This document shows, piece by piece, positions 8,252 through 16,076 of a DNA stretch of 64,000 nt; position 1 is the stretch's first letter, and each line of letters starts with the position of its first letter. The position numbers were made by a program, and so were the translations under genes. Source of the stretch: Streptomyces fradiae ATCC 10745 = DSM 40063 (GTDB lineage: Bacteria; Actinomycetota; Actinomycetes; Streptomycetales; Streptomycetaceae). Below the pieces are notes generated by a model. It searched no databases. It was given only the letters and a program-made list of their open reading frames with translations, and was not told where the DNA came from. The stretch covers positions 496,001 to 560,000 of the forward strand of contig NZ_CP023696.1 in assembly GCF_008704425.1 (NCBI RefSeq), written 5' to 3'.

Positions 8252-9055
8252 TCAGTTCTTCAGGCCCGTCGTGGCGATGGAGTCGGTCAGGTAGCGCTGG
8301 AGGAGGCCGAAGACCAGCAGGCAGGGCAGGACCGTGATGGTCGCCCCGGCCATGATCTGGTTGACGGCGACGTTCTCCCCCTCCAGCGTGGCCAGGCCGA
8401 CGGTGAGGGTGTGCATCCGCGAGGACTGGCCGATGACGAGCGGCCACAGGAAGTCGTTCCAGTGCCACAGGAAGACGAAGACGCCGAGCGTCGCCAGGAC
8501 GGGGGTGATGAGCGGGACGACCACGGTGGTGTAGATCCGCCACTCCGAGGCCCCGTCGATCCTCGCCGCCTCGAACAGCTCGTCGGGGAGCTGCGCGATG
8601 AACTGCCGCATCAGGAAGACGGCCTGCGAGTTGGCGAGGGTCGGCACGATCAGGCCCCAGTACGTGTCCACGCCGCCGAGCCGCGAGACGAGGACGAAGT
8701 ACGGGACGAGGGTCGCCTGGAAGGGCACCATCAGGGTCGCCAGGAACGACCAGAACAGCACCTCGCGCCCGGGGAACCGCTTCTTCGCGAAGGCGTACCC
8801 GGCCATGGAGGAGAACAGCAGGATCAGCACGACCGACACCAGCGAGTACACGAGGGAGTTCGCGGCCCAGCGGGTGATGTCGGCGCCGGACAGGACGGCG
8901 GAGAAGTTCTCCCACGTGGCGCGGGTCAGGTCGAAGGCGCCCGGCAGGGTCCTGCCGCCCGGCGGCGCGAACGCGACCAGCACCATCACCGCGAAGGGCG
9001 TCATGGTCACCAGCCCCACCAGGGCCAGCAGGACCGGCAGCCGCAGTCTCGCCAT
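8252..9055 (-). CDS. CUT1 carbohydrate ABC transporter permease (MalG type)
   Basis: 267 residues, six predicted membrane helices. It has the permease-ATPase coupling loop EAARIDGASEWRIYTTVVVPLITP (EAA motif, about 155-178) and the usual C terminus ending in GLLQRYLTDSIATTGLKN, as in MalG relatives. Its ATG overlaps the stop of the upstream permease by one base (TGATG), so translation is coupled. It is the last gene of the binding protein-permease-permease operon. No ATPase gene follows, so energy probably comes from a shared MsiK-type ATPase encoded elsewhere, as is known for Streptomyces CUT1 importers. Confidence 0.92.
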   Translation of the reverse strand: MARLRLPVLLALVGLVTMTPFAVMVLVAFAPPGGRTLPGAFDLTRATWENFSAVLSGADITRWAANSLVYSLVSVVLILLFSSMAGYAFAKKRFPGREVLFWSFLATLMVPFQATLVPYFVLVSRLGGVDTYWGLIVPTLANSQAVFLMRQFIAQLPDELFEAARIDGASEWRIYTTVVVPLITPVLATLGVFVFLWHWNDFLWPLVIGQSSRMHTLTVGLATLEGENVAVNQIMAGATITVLPCLLVFGLLQRYLTDSIATTGLKN

Positions 9056-10011
9056 CAGTCGTCCCGTCCGATCAGCCGGCGCTGGATCAGCGAGAACACC
9101 AGGACCACCAGGAACAGGACCAGTCCCAGCGCGCTCGCGTAGCCGAAGTCGAAGAACTTGAAGCCCGTGTCGTACAGCAGGTAGACGAGGGAGTAGCTGG
9201 CGCGCACCGGACCGCCCGCCGTCATCACGTACATCGCGTCGAAGACCTGGAACGCGCCGATCGCCTCGACGACCAGGACGAAGAAGAGGACGGGGCGCAG
9301 CAGCGGCAGCGTCACCCAGCGCAGCCGCCGCCAGCCGGTGGCGCCGTCGATGACGGCGGCCTCGGAGACCTCGCGCGGGATGGACTGGAGCCCGGCGAGG
9401 AGGATCAGCATGGAGTAGCCGAAGCCCTTCCAGGCGGAGGTGGCGGCGATGGCCGGCAGGACGAGCCGCTCGTCGCCGAGGAAGTCGACGGGGCCCAGGG
9501 AGAGGACGCCGAGCGCCGCGTTGAGCAGGCCGTCCTCCACGTCGTAGATCCACTTCCAGATGACGGCGGCGAGCACGATGCTGGTGACGTACGGGAGGAA
9601 GAACACGCCCCGGAAGAATCCGCGCAGCCACAGGGTGCGGTGCAGCAGCAGGGCCGTGCCGAGCGAGAGCCCGACGGTCAGCGGGACGAAGAAGAGGGTG
9701 TAGAGGGCGGTCACGCCGAGGCTGGACCAGAACAGGTCGTCGTCCAGGAGCCGGGCGTAGTTCTCGACGCCGATGAACCGCCAGTCGCCGCTGAGCCGGT
9801 AGTCGGTGAGCGAGAGGAACGCGGCGCCGATCGTCGGGCCGAAGCGGAAGACCGTGAAGAGCAGCAGCATCGGCGCGACGAACAGCAGGCCGACGCGTGC
9901 CTCGCGGCGGCGGACCGGGCGCGGCGGGCGGCCCGCCGGGCGGGCCGGGCCGGGTACGGCGACCGGCTCGGGGGTGGGCGCGGTCCGCTCGCCGGCCGTA
10001 CCCGCCGTCAA
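9055..10011 (-). CDS. CUT1 carbohydrate ABC transporter permease (MalF type)
   Basis: 318 residues if translation starts at the TTG that overlaps the stop codon of the binding-protein gene (TTGA). No other start codon precedes the first membrane helix (VGLLFVAPMLLLFTVF), so this coupled TTG start is preferred. There is an Arg/Pro-rich cytoplasmic tail, then six helices, with the EAA loop EAAVIDGATGWRRLRWVTLP at about residues 220-240 and the MalF-type ending (YASALGLVLFLVVLVFSLIQRRLI). It pairs with the downstream permease to form the channel. The substrate is unknown; the family imports oligosaccharides and glycosides. Confidence 0.88.
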   Translation of the reverse strand: MTAGTAGERTAPTPEPVAVPGPARPAGRPPRPVRRREARVGLLFVAPMLLLFTVFRFGPTIGAAFLSLTDYRLSGDWRFIGVENYARLLDDDLFWSSLGVTALYTLFFVPLTVGLSLGTALLLHRTLWLRGFFRGVFFLPYVTSIVLAAVIWKWIYDVEDGLLNAALGVLSLGPVDFLGDERLVLPAIAATSAWKGFGYSMLILLAGLQSIPREVSEAAVIDGATGWRRLRWVTLPLLRPVLFFVLVVEAIGAFQVFDAMYVMTAGGPVRASYSLVYLLYDTGFKFFDFGYASALGLVLFLVVLVFSLIQRRLIGRDD

Positions 10012-11264
10012 CGCTGCCGCGCCAGGAGGTCGTCGGCCTGCGCGGCGGCCGCGTCCAGGGCCTCCTTGGGGCTCTTGCGCCCGGTGAGGGCCGCCTGGAT
10101 CTCGGGGGCGATCAGGGACATCACCTGGCGGGCCACGGGGCTCGGCTCTCCGGGGTAGGCGTAGGGCAGCGCCTCCTGGAACTGCTTGGCGTACGGGGCG
10201 TCGCTGGGCACCGTCACGTCGGTGCGCGGCGAGAGGAAGCCGCTCGCCTCGCCGAGGCTGCGGATGCGCTCCGGCGCCGCCATGTAGGCGAGGAACTTCT
10301 GCGCGCCGGCCGTGTTGCGGGCCTTGGCGCTGAGGCCGAGGCCGCCGGGGACGCCGAAGGAGACCTGTTCGGCGTCGCGGAGGGGCTTGCCGACGACGAC
10401 GTTCCCGGCGCCCCACGTCTTGCGGGCCAGGTCGGCGTCGGCCGAGGTGCTGGAGAAGGCCATGGCGACCTGCTGCTCGCCCATGGGGTGGTCGGCGAAG
10501 ATGTTGGTGTTGGTGAGGGCCGACTTGGGGACGGCGCCGGCCTTGTAGAGGTCGGTGACGAAGGTGAGGGCGGCGACGCCCTCGGGCCCGTTGAAGGCGG
10601 CCTTCTTCCCGTCCTCGGAGAAGACCGAGCCGCCCGCCTGCCACAGCAGGGGGTAGAAGTTGAGGTTGAGGGTGGCCTCGTTGCTCGCCGAGTAGTCCAG
10701 GGTGGCGACGCCGGCCGCCTTCAGCTTGGGCGCCGCCGCCCTGACCTCGTCCCAGGTGGCGGGGGGCTTGTCGATGCCGGCCCGGTCGAGGAGTCGCTTG
10801 TTGTAGAGCGTCGTGGTGACGGTGTGGTAGATGGGCACCGCGTAGAGCCTGCCGTCGTGGGTGAGGGCGTCGAGGGCGTTCGGCAGGAACGATTCCTTGA
10901 TGCTCTCGACCGCCTTGTCGACGGGCTGGAGGGCGCCGCCCGCGAGGTACTGCGGGACCTGGTCGGGGTTGAGCAGGACCACGTCGGGGCCCTTGCCGCT
11001 GCCGAAGGCGGTGGCGAGCTTCTCGTCGCGGTTCTCCCAGGGCTGCTCCTCGATGGTGACCGTGGTGCCGGGGGTGGCCGCCTCGAAGTCCTTCTCGATC
11101 CGCTCCCAGTAGGCGGAGTTGGCCTTCGGGTCCGCGATGACGGGGTACATCCACACGGTGACGTCGTTCGGCCCGTTCCCGCCGTCGCCGCCGCAGCCGG
11201 CCAGCAGGGCGGCCGCGGCGAGGAGGGCGAGCGGGGTGGTGGCGCGCTTGAAGCCTGTCGTCAT
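10008..11264 (-). CDS. Extracellular sugar-type substrate-binding lipoprotein
   Basis: 418 residues, family 1 solute-binding protein (CUT1 type). The lipoprotein signal ends in LLAGCGG with the acylated cysteine at about C24. The mature part has the usual fold markers: DVTVWMYPV, the GKGPDVVLLNPDQVPQYLAGG hinge, LYAVPIYHTVTTTLYNKRLLDRAGI, and the C-terminal APEIQAALTGRKSPKEALDAAA helix. The ATG at MTTGFK, six bases after GGAGG, is chosen over a longer reading frame. It is the first gene of the importer operon, under a strong promoter and operator C. The ligand is probably the inducing substrate of this locus. Confidence 0.9.
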   Translation of the reverse strand: MTTGFKRATTPLALLAAAALLAGCGGDGGNGPNDVTVWMYPVIADPKANSAYWERIEKDFEAATPGTTVTIEEQPWENRDEKLATAFGSGKGPDVVLLNPDQVPQYLAGGALQPVDKAVESIKESFLPNALDALTHDGRLYAVPIYHTVTTTLYNKRLLDRAGIDKPPATWDEVRAAAPKLKAAGVATLDYSASNEATLNLNFYPLLWQAGGSVFSEDGKKAAFNGPEGVAALTFVTDLYKAGAVPKSALTNTNIFADHPMGEQQVAMAFSSTSADADLARKTWGAGNVVVGKPLRDAEQVSFGVPGGLGLSAKARNTAGAQKFLAYMAAPERIRSLGEASGFLSPRTDVTVPSDAPYAKQFQEALPYAYPGEPSPVARQVMSLIAPEIQAALTGRKSPKEALDAAAAQADDLLARQR

Positions 11265-11307
11265 GGAGGGCCTCCGCAAGGCCTGAGAAGGATACGCGTG
11301 CCCGGTC

Positions 11308-11329
11308 ACTTACGGTCTGGGCCGAAAGT
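11308..11329. promoter_or_regulatory. Operator site C (CGG-N6-CCG palindrome)
   Basis: Half-sites ACTTACGG and CCGAAAGT around six bases, upstream of the importer operon. It is nested in a longer inverted repeat, since GTGCCCGGT precedes it and ACCGGGCAC follows. It overlaps the -10 box of the importer promoter. Confidence 0.72.
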
Positions 11330-11354
11330 AACCGGGCACAAATCGGGCTGTCAA
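11326..11354 (-). promoter_or_regulatory. Promoter of the CUT1 importer operon
   Basis: On the minus strand TTGACA (11354-11349), a 17-base spacer and TTACTT (11331-11326). The -10 box merges with operator C, as at sites A and D. Confidence 0.62.
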
Positions 11355-11445
11355 TGGCACGGGAAGACACGCGACGACACGGAACAACACCGGAGGAACT
11401 CCGGTCGAAACCGGCCGACACGGTGCGGTCCGACGCCGGCCGGGG

Positions 11446-13473
11446 TCAGCGCCGCACGTCCACCTTGTAGAGCTCGGGGCCGCGGCTGAGGTACAGCCAC
11501 CCCTCGTGGGCGGTCAGGCGCCGGTGGGGGAAGTTGACCAGCAGGTGCGGGTCCCGCTGCGGGAAGAACGGGTCGACCCGGAAGATCAGCGCGCCGTCGA
11601 CGGAGACGTACAGCTTGCGGCGGCTGACCACTATCGCCCCGTCGTTGCTGCGGGTGCCCAGTTCCAGGCGCCGCAGGACGCGCGGCTCCTCCGGGTCGAT
11701 CGCGAACAGCGAGTGCCCGGCGAGGGCCCAGACGACGCCGGCGGCCACCTCGACCGCGCTGACCGAGGCGATCCCCTCGGCCGGCTCCAGCTCCCACAGC
11801 TTGCGCGCGCGGGCCACGTCCCAGGCGAAGACGGCGCCGGCCGTCCGGGTGGGCGGGGTGGTGCCGAGGCCGCCGAAGATGGAGGCGCCTCCGTAGACGA
11901 CACCGTCGTCGGCGGTGAGGGCGATGATCGACATGTCCTGGACGACGTTGCGCGTGAACGTCGACTCGCCGGTCGCCTTGTCGTACACCGCGAGTCCGCC
12001 ACCGAGGCGGTTGCCGTCCGGGACCGTGCCGACCGCGATCCTCCCGTCCGTCTCGGCCAGGCACCGGGCGCGCGCCTGGAGTTCGGGCTTGAGGGTGAGG
12101 ACGACCTCGGGGTTGGCGGGGGTGCCGGGCGGGCCCTCCGGGGAGTACTCGGGGCTGTTCCACGGCTGTCCGGGGCGGTAGCGGAACAGCCGGGCGTCCG
12201 GGTACTGGCCGATCCACACGGTGCCCTCGGAGTCGCGCAGGATGGCCTCGATCTGGCCGAAGCGGTGGAACGAGGGCAGGCCCGTGGTGGTGTCGACGGC
12301 CGACAGGCCGCCGTTGAGGAAGCCTCCCGCGTAGACCGTGCGGCGGCCGCCGGCCGCGAGGGCCTGGACGTCGATCGGCTCCTTGCGCACCTTCGTCCCG
12401 AGGACGGCGTGCGCACCGGTGGCCGGGTTGTACCGGAACATGTCGCCGCGCCACAGGGTGCCGACGACGCTCCGGCCGGGGTAGTCGGGCAGGCCCAGCT
12501 CGGCCCAGCCGAAGGAGCGGGCGTTCTGCACCTTGCCGGACAGGACGAGGCCCGTGCCGGTGTTGGCGCCGGTGGCGGGGTCGTAGCGGCGCAGCTCGCC
12601 GTGCTGGAAGAAGTAGACGGCCCCGTCCTCGCCGGGCGGGCAGACGCTCAGGCCGTGGACCTCCGGGATGGGGTCCGACCAGGTGCGGGTGGCGAGGTCG
12701 AAGACGTACAGCGGGTTGGGGGCGTCGGAGCCGATGCGGGCGTACAGCCGGCCGTCGTACGCGTTGAGGTCGTAGACCGGCTTGCCGGTGACCGTGCCCA
12801 GCCCCGGCGGGGCGGGCAGCTGGGTGAAGGTGCGGGTGGCGGGGTCGAGTTCGGCGATGTGGGCGGCGGCGTAGGAGCCGCTGTACACCTTGCCGCCGGC
12901 GCAGGCGATGCTGCGCACGTACGTCTGGCCGGGGACGGCCTGCCCGAAGTCGGTGAAGGCGCGGGTGGCGGGGTCGAAGCGGAAGACCTTGCCGCCGGGG
13001 AACGTCCCGCCCCAGACCTTGCCGTCGGCGTCGGTGGCCAGCGCCCAGATGAAGGTCTGCCCGGCGGCGGGGAGGCCCAGGTCCTCGGCGGTGTCGCCGG
13101 AGCCCGGTGCCCAGCGGTAGAGGTGCGCGTTTCCGTAGGTGCCCGCGTAGACGCCGCTCGGCGCGGCGGTCACGGCCCAGGCGCCGTCACCGCCCGTCAG
13201 GGGGGCGCTGACCAGCAGGTCGCCGGTCGTGGGGTCCATGGCGTTGAGGCGGGCGGGCTTGCCCGTCGACGCGTTCCACAGGGCCTGCCTCCCGGACGGT
13301 CCGGGGGCGACGGCGCCACCGAGCAGGAGGACGTCGCTGAGCGGGATTCCGATGTACTGGGGTTCACGCATGAGCTGGCTCCCGGCCTCGGCGTGTGCTT
13401 CGGGAGAAGGGGGCAGGAGGGTGGCGGAGATTACTGCGGTCGAGCCGGCGAGGAACGCGCGTCGCGTCGCCAC
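11446..13473 (-). CDS. Tat-exported beta-propeller protein
   Basis: 675 residues. The twin-arginine signal ATRRAFLAGSTAVISATLL ends near PEAHAEA, so it is exported folded. The rest is about ten weak repeats of roughly 50-60 residues with the pattern VYAGTYGNAHLYRWAPGSG, VWGGTFPGGKVFRFDPATR, VYSGSYAAAHIAELDPATR, typical of PQQ/WD40/NHL-like propellers. No lyase or hydrolase catalytic motif was recognised. GTG (VATRRAF) is chosen because AGGGAGG lies ten bases upstream; the frame extends further but without a signal. It has its own promoter and operator D. It could bind or process the locus substrate outside the cell, or be a polysaccharide lyase-like enzyme; that is inference. Confidence 0.78.
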   Translation of the reverse strand: MATRRAFLAGSTAVISATLLPPSPEAHAEAGSQLMREPQYIGIPLSDVLLLGGAVAPGPSGRQALWNASTGKPARLNAMDPTTGDLLVSAPLTGGDGAWAVTAAPSGVYAGTYGNAHLYRWAPGSGDTAEDLGLPAAGQTFIWALATDADGKVWGGTFPGGKVFRFDPATRAFTDFGQAVPGQTYVRSIACAGGKVYSGSYAAAHIAELDPATRTFTQLPAPPGLGTVTGKPVYDLNAYDGRLYARIGSDAPNPLYVFDLATRTWSDPIPEVHGLSVCPPGEDGAVYFFQHGELRRYDPATGANTGTGLVLSGKVQNARSFGWAELGLPDYPGRSVVGTLWRGDMFRYNPATGAHAVLGTKVRKEPIDVQALAAGGRRTVYAGGFLNGGLSAVDTTTGLPSFHRFGQIEAILRDSEGTVWIGQYPDARLFRYRPGQPWNSPEYSPEGPPGTPANPEVVLTLKPELQARARCLAETDGRIAVGTVPDGNRLGGGLAVYDKATGESTFTRNVVQDMSIIALTADDGVVYGGASIFGGLGTTPPTRTAGAVFAWDVARARKLWELEPAEGIASVSAVEVAAGVVWALAGHSLFAIDPEEPRVLRRLELGTRSNDGAIVVSRRKLYVSVDGALIFRVDPFFPQRDPHLLVNFPHRRLTAHEGWLYLSRGPELYKVDVRR

Positions 13474-13500
13474 AGAGGGAACACCTCCCTGGAAGGAGAG

Positions 13501-13522
13501 AGTTACGGCACTAGCCGAAAGT
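13501..13522. promoter_or_regulatory. Operator site D (CGG-N6-CCG palindrome)
   Basis: Half-sites AGTTACGG and CCGAAAGT around CACTAG, 28-49 bases upstream of the propeller start. It overlaps the edge of the -10 box. Fourth copy of the locus operator. Confidence 0.72.
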
Positions 13523-13549
13523 GATACGCCGCAGCTCATGGGCCGTCAA
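13521..13549 (-). promoter_or_regulatory. Promoter of the beta-propeller gene
   Basis: On the minus strand TTGACG (13549-13544), a 17-base spacer and TATCAC (13526-13521), abutting operator D. The predicted RNA start falls inside the palindrome. Confidence 0.62.
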
Positions 13550-13814
13550 CGGTACGCGTCGCCCTGCGGTGTGCTCATCCGACACACGGCCGCCTCCCGC
13601 ACGTCACCGGGGAGGGCGACCCCGTGGTCACGGGCCGTATGGCGCGGTCCGGGCCTTGTTTCGGCGATTTCCGGCCAAGCCGGCGGGCGGGCGCGGGGAA
13701 CCGGCCCTCGGCCATTCGGCCCCCGCCGGGCCGTCGGCCGGCCTCGGCGGCCCGTGCGGGGCCATTGGTACAGTCGACCTACGGACTGCCCGGCCGACGA
13801 GGGGGCGACGGACC

Positions 13815-14318
13815 ATGCCGGTCGACGAACTGGACACACGCATCCTCCGGCTGCTGATCGAACAGCCCCGCACGAGCGTGCGGGAGTACGCGCGGATCCT
13901 CGGCATCGCCCGCGGCACGCTCCAGGCGCGGCTCGACCGGCTGGAGCGGGACGGCGTGGTCACGGGTACGGGTCCCTTCCTCTCCCCCGCCGCGCTCGGG
14001 CACCCGGTGCTCGCCTTCGTCCACGTCGAGGTGACCCAGGGCCACCTGGACGAGGTGGGCGACGCGCTCGCCGCCGTACCGGAGATCGTCGAGGCGTTCT
14101 CCATCACCGGCGGAGGCGACCTGCTCACCCGCGTGGTCGCGCGGGACAACGCACATCTGGAGGACGTCATCCAACAGCTCATCAGACTGCCGGGCGTCGT
14201 ACGGACGCGGACCGAGGTGGCGCTGCGGGAGCGGGTCCCGTTCCGGCTCCTGCCGCTGGTGGAGTCGGTGGGCCGGGAGGCCCGCGCCGCCCGCGCGAGC
14301 GGAGGGGGGAGCAGGTGA
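13815..14318 (+). CDS. Lrp/AsnC family transcriptional regulator
   Basis: 167 residues. The N-terminal helix-turn-helix (ELDTRILRLLIEQPRTSVREYARILGIARGTLQARLDRLERDGVV) is followed by the RAM ligand-binding domain (about 70-145: HVEVTQGHLDEVGDALAAVPEIVEAFSITGGGDLLTRVVARD), standard for amino-acid-responsive Lrp proteins. The ATG at MPVDEL is preceded by a weak purine-rich stretch. It overlaps the HAD gene by GTGA, so the two are one operon. No CGG-N6-CCG site lies upstream, so it is probably outside the adjacent regulon. Confidence 0.9.
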   Translation: MPVDELDTRILRLLIEQPRTSVREYARILGIARGTLQARLDRLERDGVVTGTGPFLSPAALGHPVLAFVHVEVTQGHLDEVGDALAAVPEIVEAFSITGGGDLLTRVVARDNAHLEDVIQQLIRLPGVVRTRTEVALRERVPFRLLPLVESVGREARAARASGGGSR

Positions 14319-15004
14319 CCGCCGTCCTCTTCGACCTCGACGGCACGCTGGTCGACAGCGAGCCGAACTACTACGAGGCCGGCCGCCGGGTCCTCGCCGC
14401 CCACGGCGTCACCGGCTTCACCTGGGAGCGCCACACCGACTTCATCGGCATCGGCACCCTGGAGACGCTGCGGGCCCTGAAGGCGGAGCACGGGATCGAC
14501 GCGCCGCTGGAGGACCTGCTCGCCGGGAAGAACCGGCACTACCTGGAGCTGGCGTCCGCCGGGACCGAGGTCTTCCCCGAGATGCGGCTCCTCGTCGAGC
14601 GGCTGCACGCCGACGGGGTGCCCATGGCGGTGGCGTCCGGCTCGTCGCGCGCGGCCATCGAGACGGTCCTCGCGGGCGCCGGGCTCTCCGGCCGCTTCGG
14701 CGCCCTGGTCTCCGCCGAGGAGGTCCCGCACGGCAAGCCGGCGCCGGACGTGTTCCTGGAGGCCGCGCGCCGCCTGGGCGCCGACCCGTCCGCGTGCGTC
14801 GTCGTGGAGGACGCCCCGCCGGGCGCGGAGGCCGCCCACGCGGCGGGCATGCGCTGCGTGGCGGTGCCGTACGTGCCGTCGACGGCGCGGGCCCCGGCGT
14901 TCCTGGAGGCGGGCCTCCTCTTCCCCGGCGGCCAGGGCGCCTTCCGCGCGGCGGAGGCGTACGACTTCATACGGGGCCGCGAGGGGGCGTGGGACGCGGG
15001 GTGA
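14315..15004 (+). CDS. HAD-superfamily phosphatase (beta-phosphoglucomutase/GPP-like)
   Basis: 229 residues, HAD subfamily IA. Motif I is LFDLDGTLVDSE (nucleophile D near residue 7, general acid D two residues later), motif II VASGSS (about 108), motif III lysine in HGKPAPDVF (about 144), motif IV VVVEDAPPG (about 163-171), with a helical cap between I and II. These enzymes remove phosphate from sugar phosphates or small metabolites. The GTG start overlaps the Lrp stop (GTGA). The substrate is unassigned. Confidence 0.87.
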   Translation: MTAVLFDLDGTLVDSEPNYYEAGRRVLAAHGVTGFTWERHTDFIGIGTLETLRALKAEHGIDAPLEDLLAGKNRHYLELASAGTEVFPEMRLLVERLHADGVPMAVASGSSRAAIETVLAGAGLSGRFGALVSAEEVPHGKPAPDVFLEAARRLGADPSACVVVEDAPPGAEAAHAAGMRCVAVPYVPSTARAPAFLEAGLLFPGGQGAFRAAEAYDFIRGREGAWDAG

Positions 15005-15023
15005 GGGGGGTGCCGCCGGGCCC

Positions 15024-16076
15024 TCAGGCGGTGTGCGGGTGGAGGGTGGCCTCGCCGGTGAGGCGGATGCCGACCCTGCGGCCCGGTACCTGCCCCGGCG
15101 GGCCGGGGGTGCGGACGTCCACCGGCCGGTCCAGGCCGTCCACCGCCACGGTGACCATGGCGTCGTGCCCGAAGAAGCGCACGTCGGTCACCACGCCCGA
15201 GGCGCCCGCGCCCGCCGCGTCCGGCTCGGCCAGCCGGAGCTGCTCGGGGCGCAGGAGGACCAGGCCGTCGCGGAGCCCGTCCGGGGCGCTCGCCAGGGGG
15301 ACGCGTCCGAGGGCGGTCGTCGCCGTCCCCTTCTCGGCCGTGCCCGGCACGAGGACGGCGTCGCCGACGAACGAGGCCAGCCACGGGTCGGCGGGCCGGT
15401 GGTAGAGCGCTTCCGGCGTCCCGCACTGCACGACGCGCCCGGCGCGGAGCACGGCGACGAGGTCGGCGGTGGACAGGGCCTCCTGCTGGTCGTGGGTGAC
15501 CAGCAGGCCGGTGGCGCCGCTCTCCCGCAGCACGGCGCGGACCTCCGCCCGTACGGCCCCGCGCAGCCCGCTGTCGAGCGCGCTGAACGGCTCGTCGAGC
15601 AGCACGAGGTGGGGCCGGGGCGCGAGCGCGCGGGCGAGGGCCACGCGCTGCTGCTGGCCGCCGGAGAGTTCGTGCGGCATGCGCTCGCCGTGGCCGGGCA
15701 GGCCGACCAGGTCGAGCATCTCACCCACGCGGGCGCGCCGGTCGGCCCGGCCGAGGTCGCGGAGCCCGAAGGCGATGTTCCGGGCCACGGTGAGGTGCGG
15801 GAAGAGGGCGCCCTCCTGGGGGACGATCCCGATGCGGCGCCGCTCGGGCGGCAGGTGGACGCCGGGGCCGCCGAGGAGCCGCCCGGCGACGCTGACGCTG
15901 CCGGAGTCGGCCTTCAGGAAGCCGGCGATCACCCGCAGCAGGGTGGTCTTGCCGCAGCCGGACGGGCCGAGGACGGCAGCGAGCGCGCCTCCGGGGACGC
16001 TCAGGTCGAGCCCGTCGAGGACGGGCGCCCCCGGTCCGTACGCCTTGACGACCCGGCGGACGTCGAGCTCGTTCAT
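15024..16076 (-). CDS. Ferric iron ABC transporter ATP-binding protein (FbpC type)
   Basis: 350 residues. Walker A GPSGCGKTT at about 37-45, Q-loop in IVPQEGALFP, signature LSGGQQQRVALARAL, Walker B LVLLDEPFSALD, switch histidine in VTHDQQEAL. A C-terminal TOBE-like regulatory domain (about 240-350) is typical of FbpC/PotA ATPases. It powers ferric iron import with the two genes upstream. Its ATG overlaps the permease stop by four bases (ATGA), and it ends 20 bases from the convergent HAD gene. Expression should follow the iron-box promoter before the binding-protein gene. Confidence 0.9.
   Translation of the reverse strand: MNELDVRRVVKAYGPGAPVLDGLDLSVPGGALAAVLGPSGCGKTTLLRVIAGFLKADSGSVSVAGRLLGGPGVHLPPERRRIGIVPQEGALFPHLTVARNIAFGLRDLGRADRRARVGEMLDLVGLPGHGERMPHELSGGQQQRVALARALAPRPHLVLLDEPFSALDSGLRGAVRAEVRAVLRESGATGLLVTHDQQEALSTADLVAVLRAGRVVQCGTPEALYHRPADPWLASFVGDAVLVPGTAEKGTATTALGRVPLASAPDGLRDGLVLLRPEQLRLAEPDAAGAGASGVVTDVRFFGHDAMVTVAVDGLDRPVDVRTPGPPGQVPGRRVGIRLTGEATLHPHTA

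Noticed and set aside
6048..8915. A 955-residue minus-strand frame
   Set aside because: The real gene starts at MSATEEL (7025). Beyond it the frame is antisense to the LLM oxidoreductase and reads low-complexity Arg/His/Pro.
9055..11421. A 788-residue fusion of binding protein region and permease
   Set aside because: The upstream part is a frame-shifted shadow of the binding-protein gene. The permease begins at the TTG overlapping that gene's stop.
2267..13473. Antibiotic (aminoglycoside or ansamycin) biosynthetic cluster, suggested by the DegT-type enzyme
   Set aside because: No core synthase, sugar-nucleotide, tailoring set or resistance gene is present. The importer and aldolase point to catabolism.
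13671..13740. A fifth CGG-N6-CCG site before the Lrp gene
   Set aside because: CGG and CCGG occur here, but the spacing and the flanking TTW/WAA arms do not match the four good sites.
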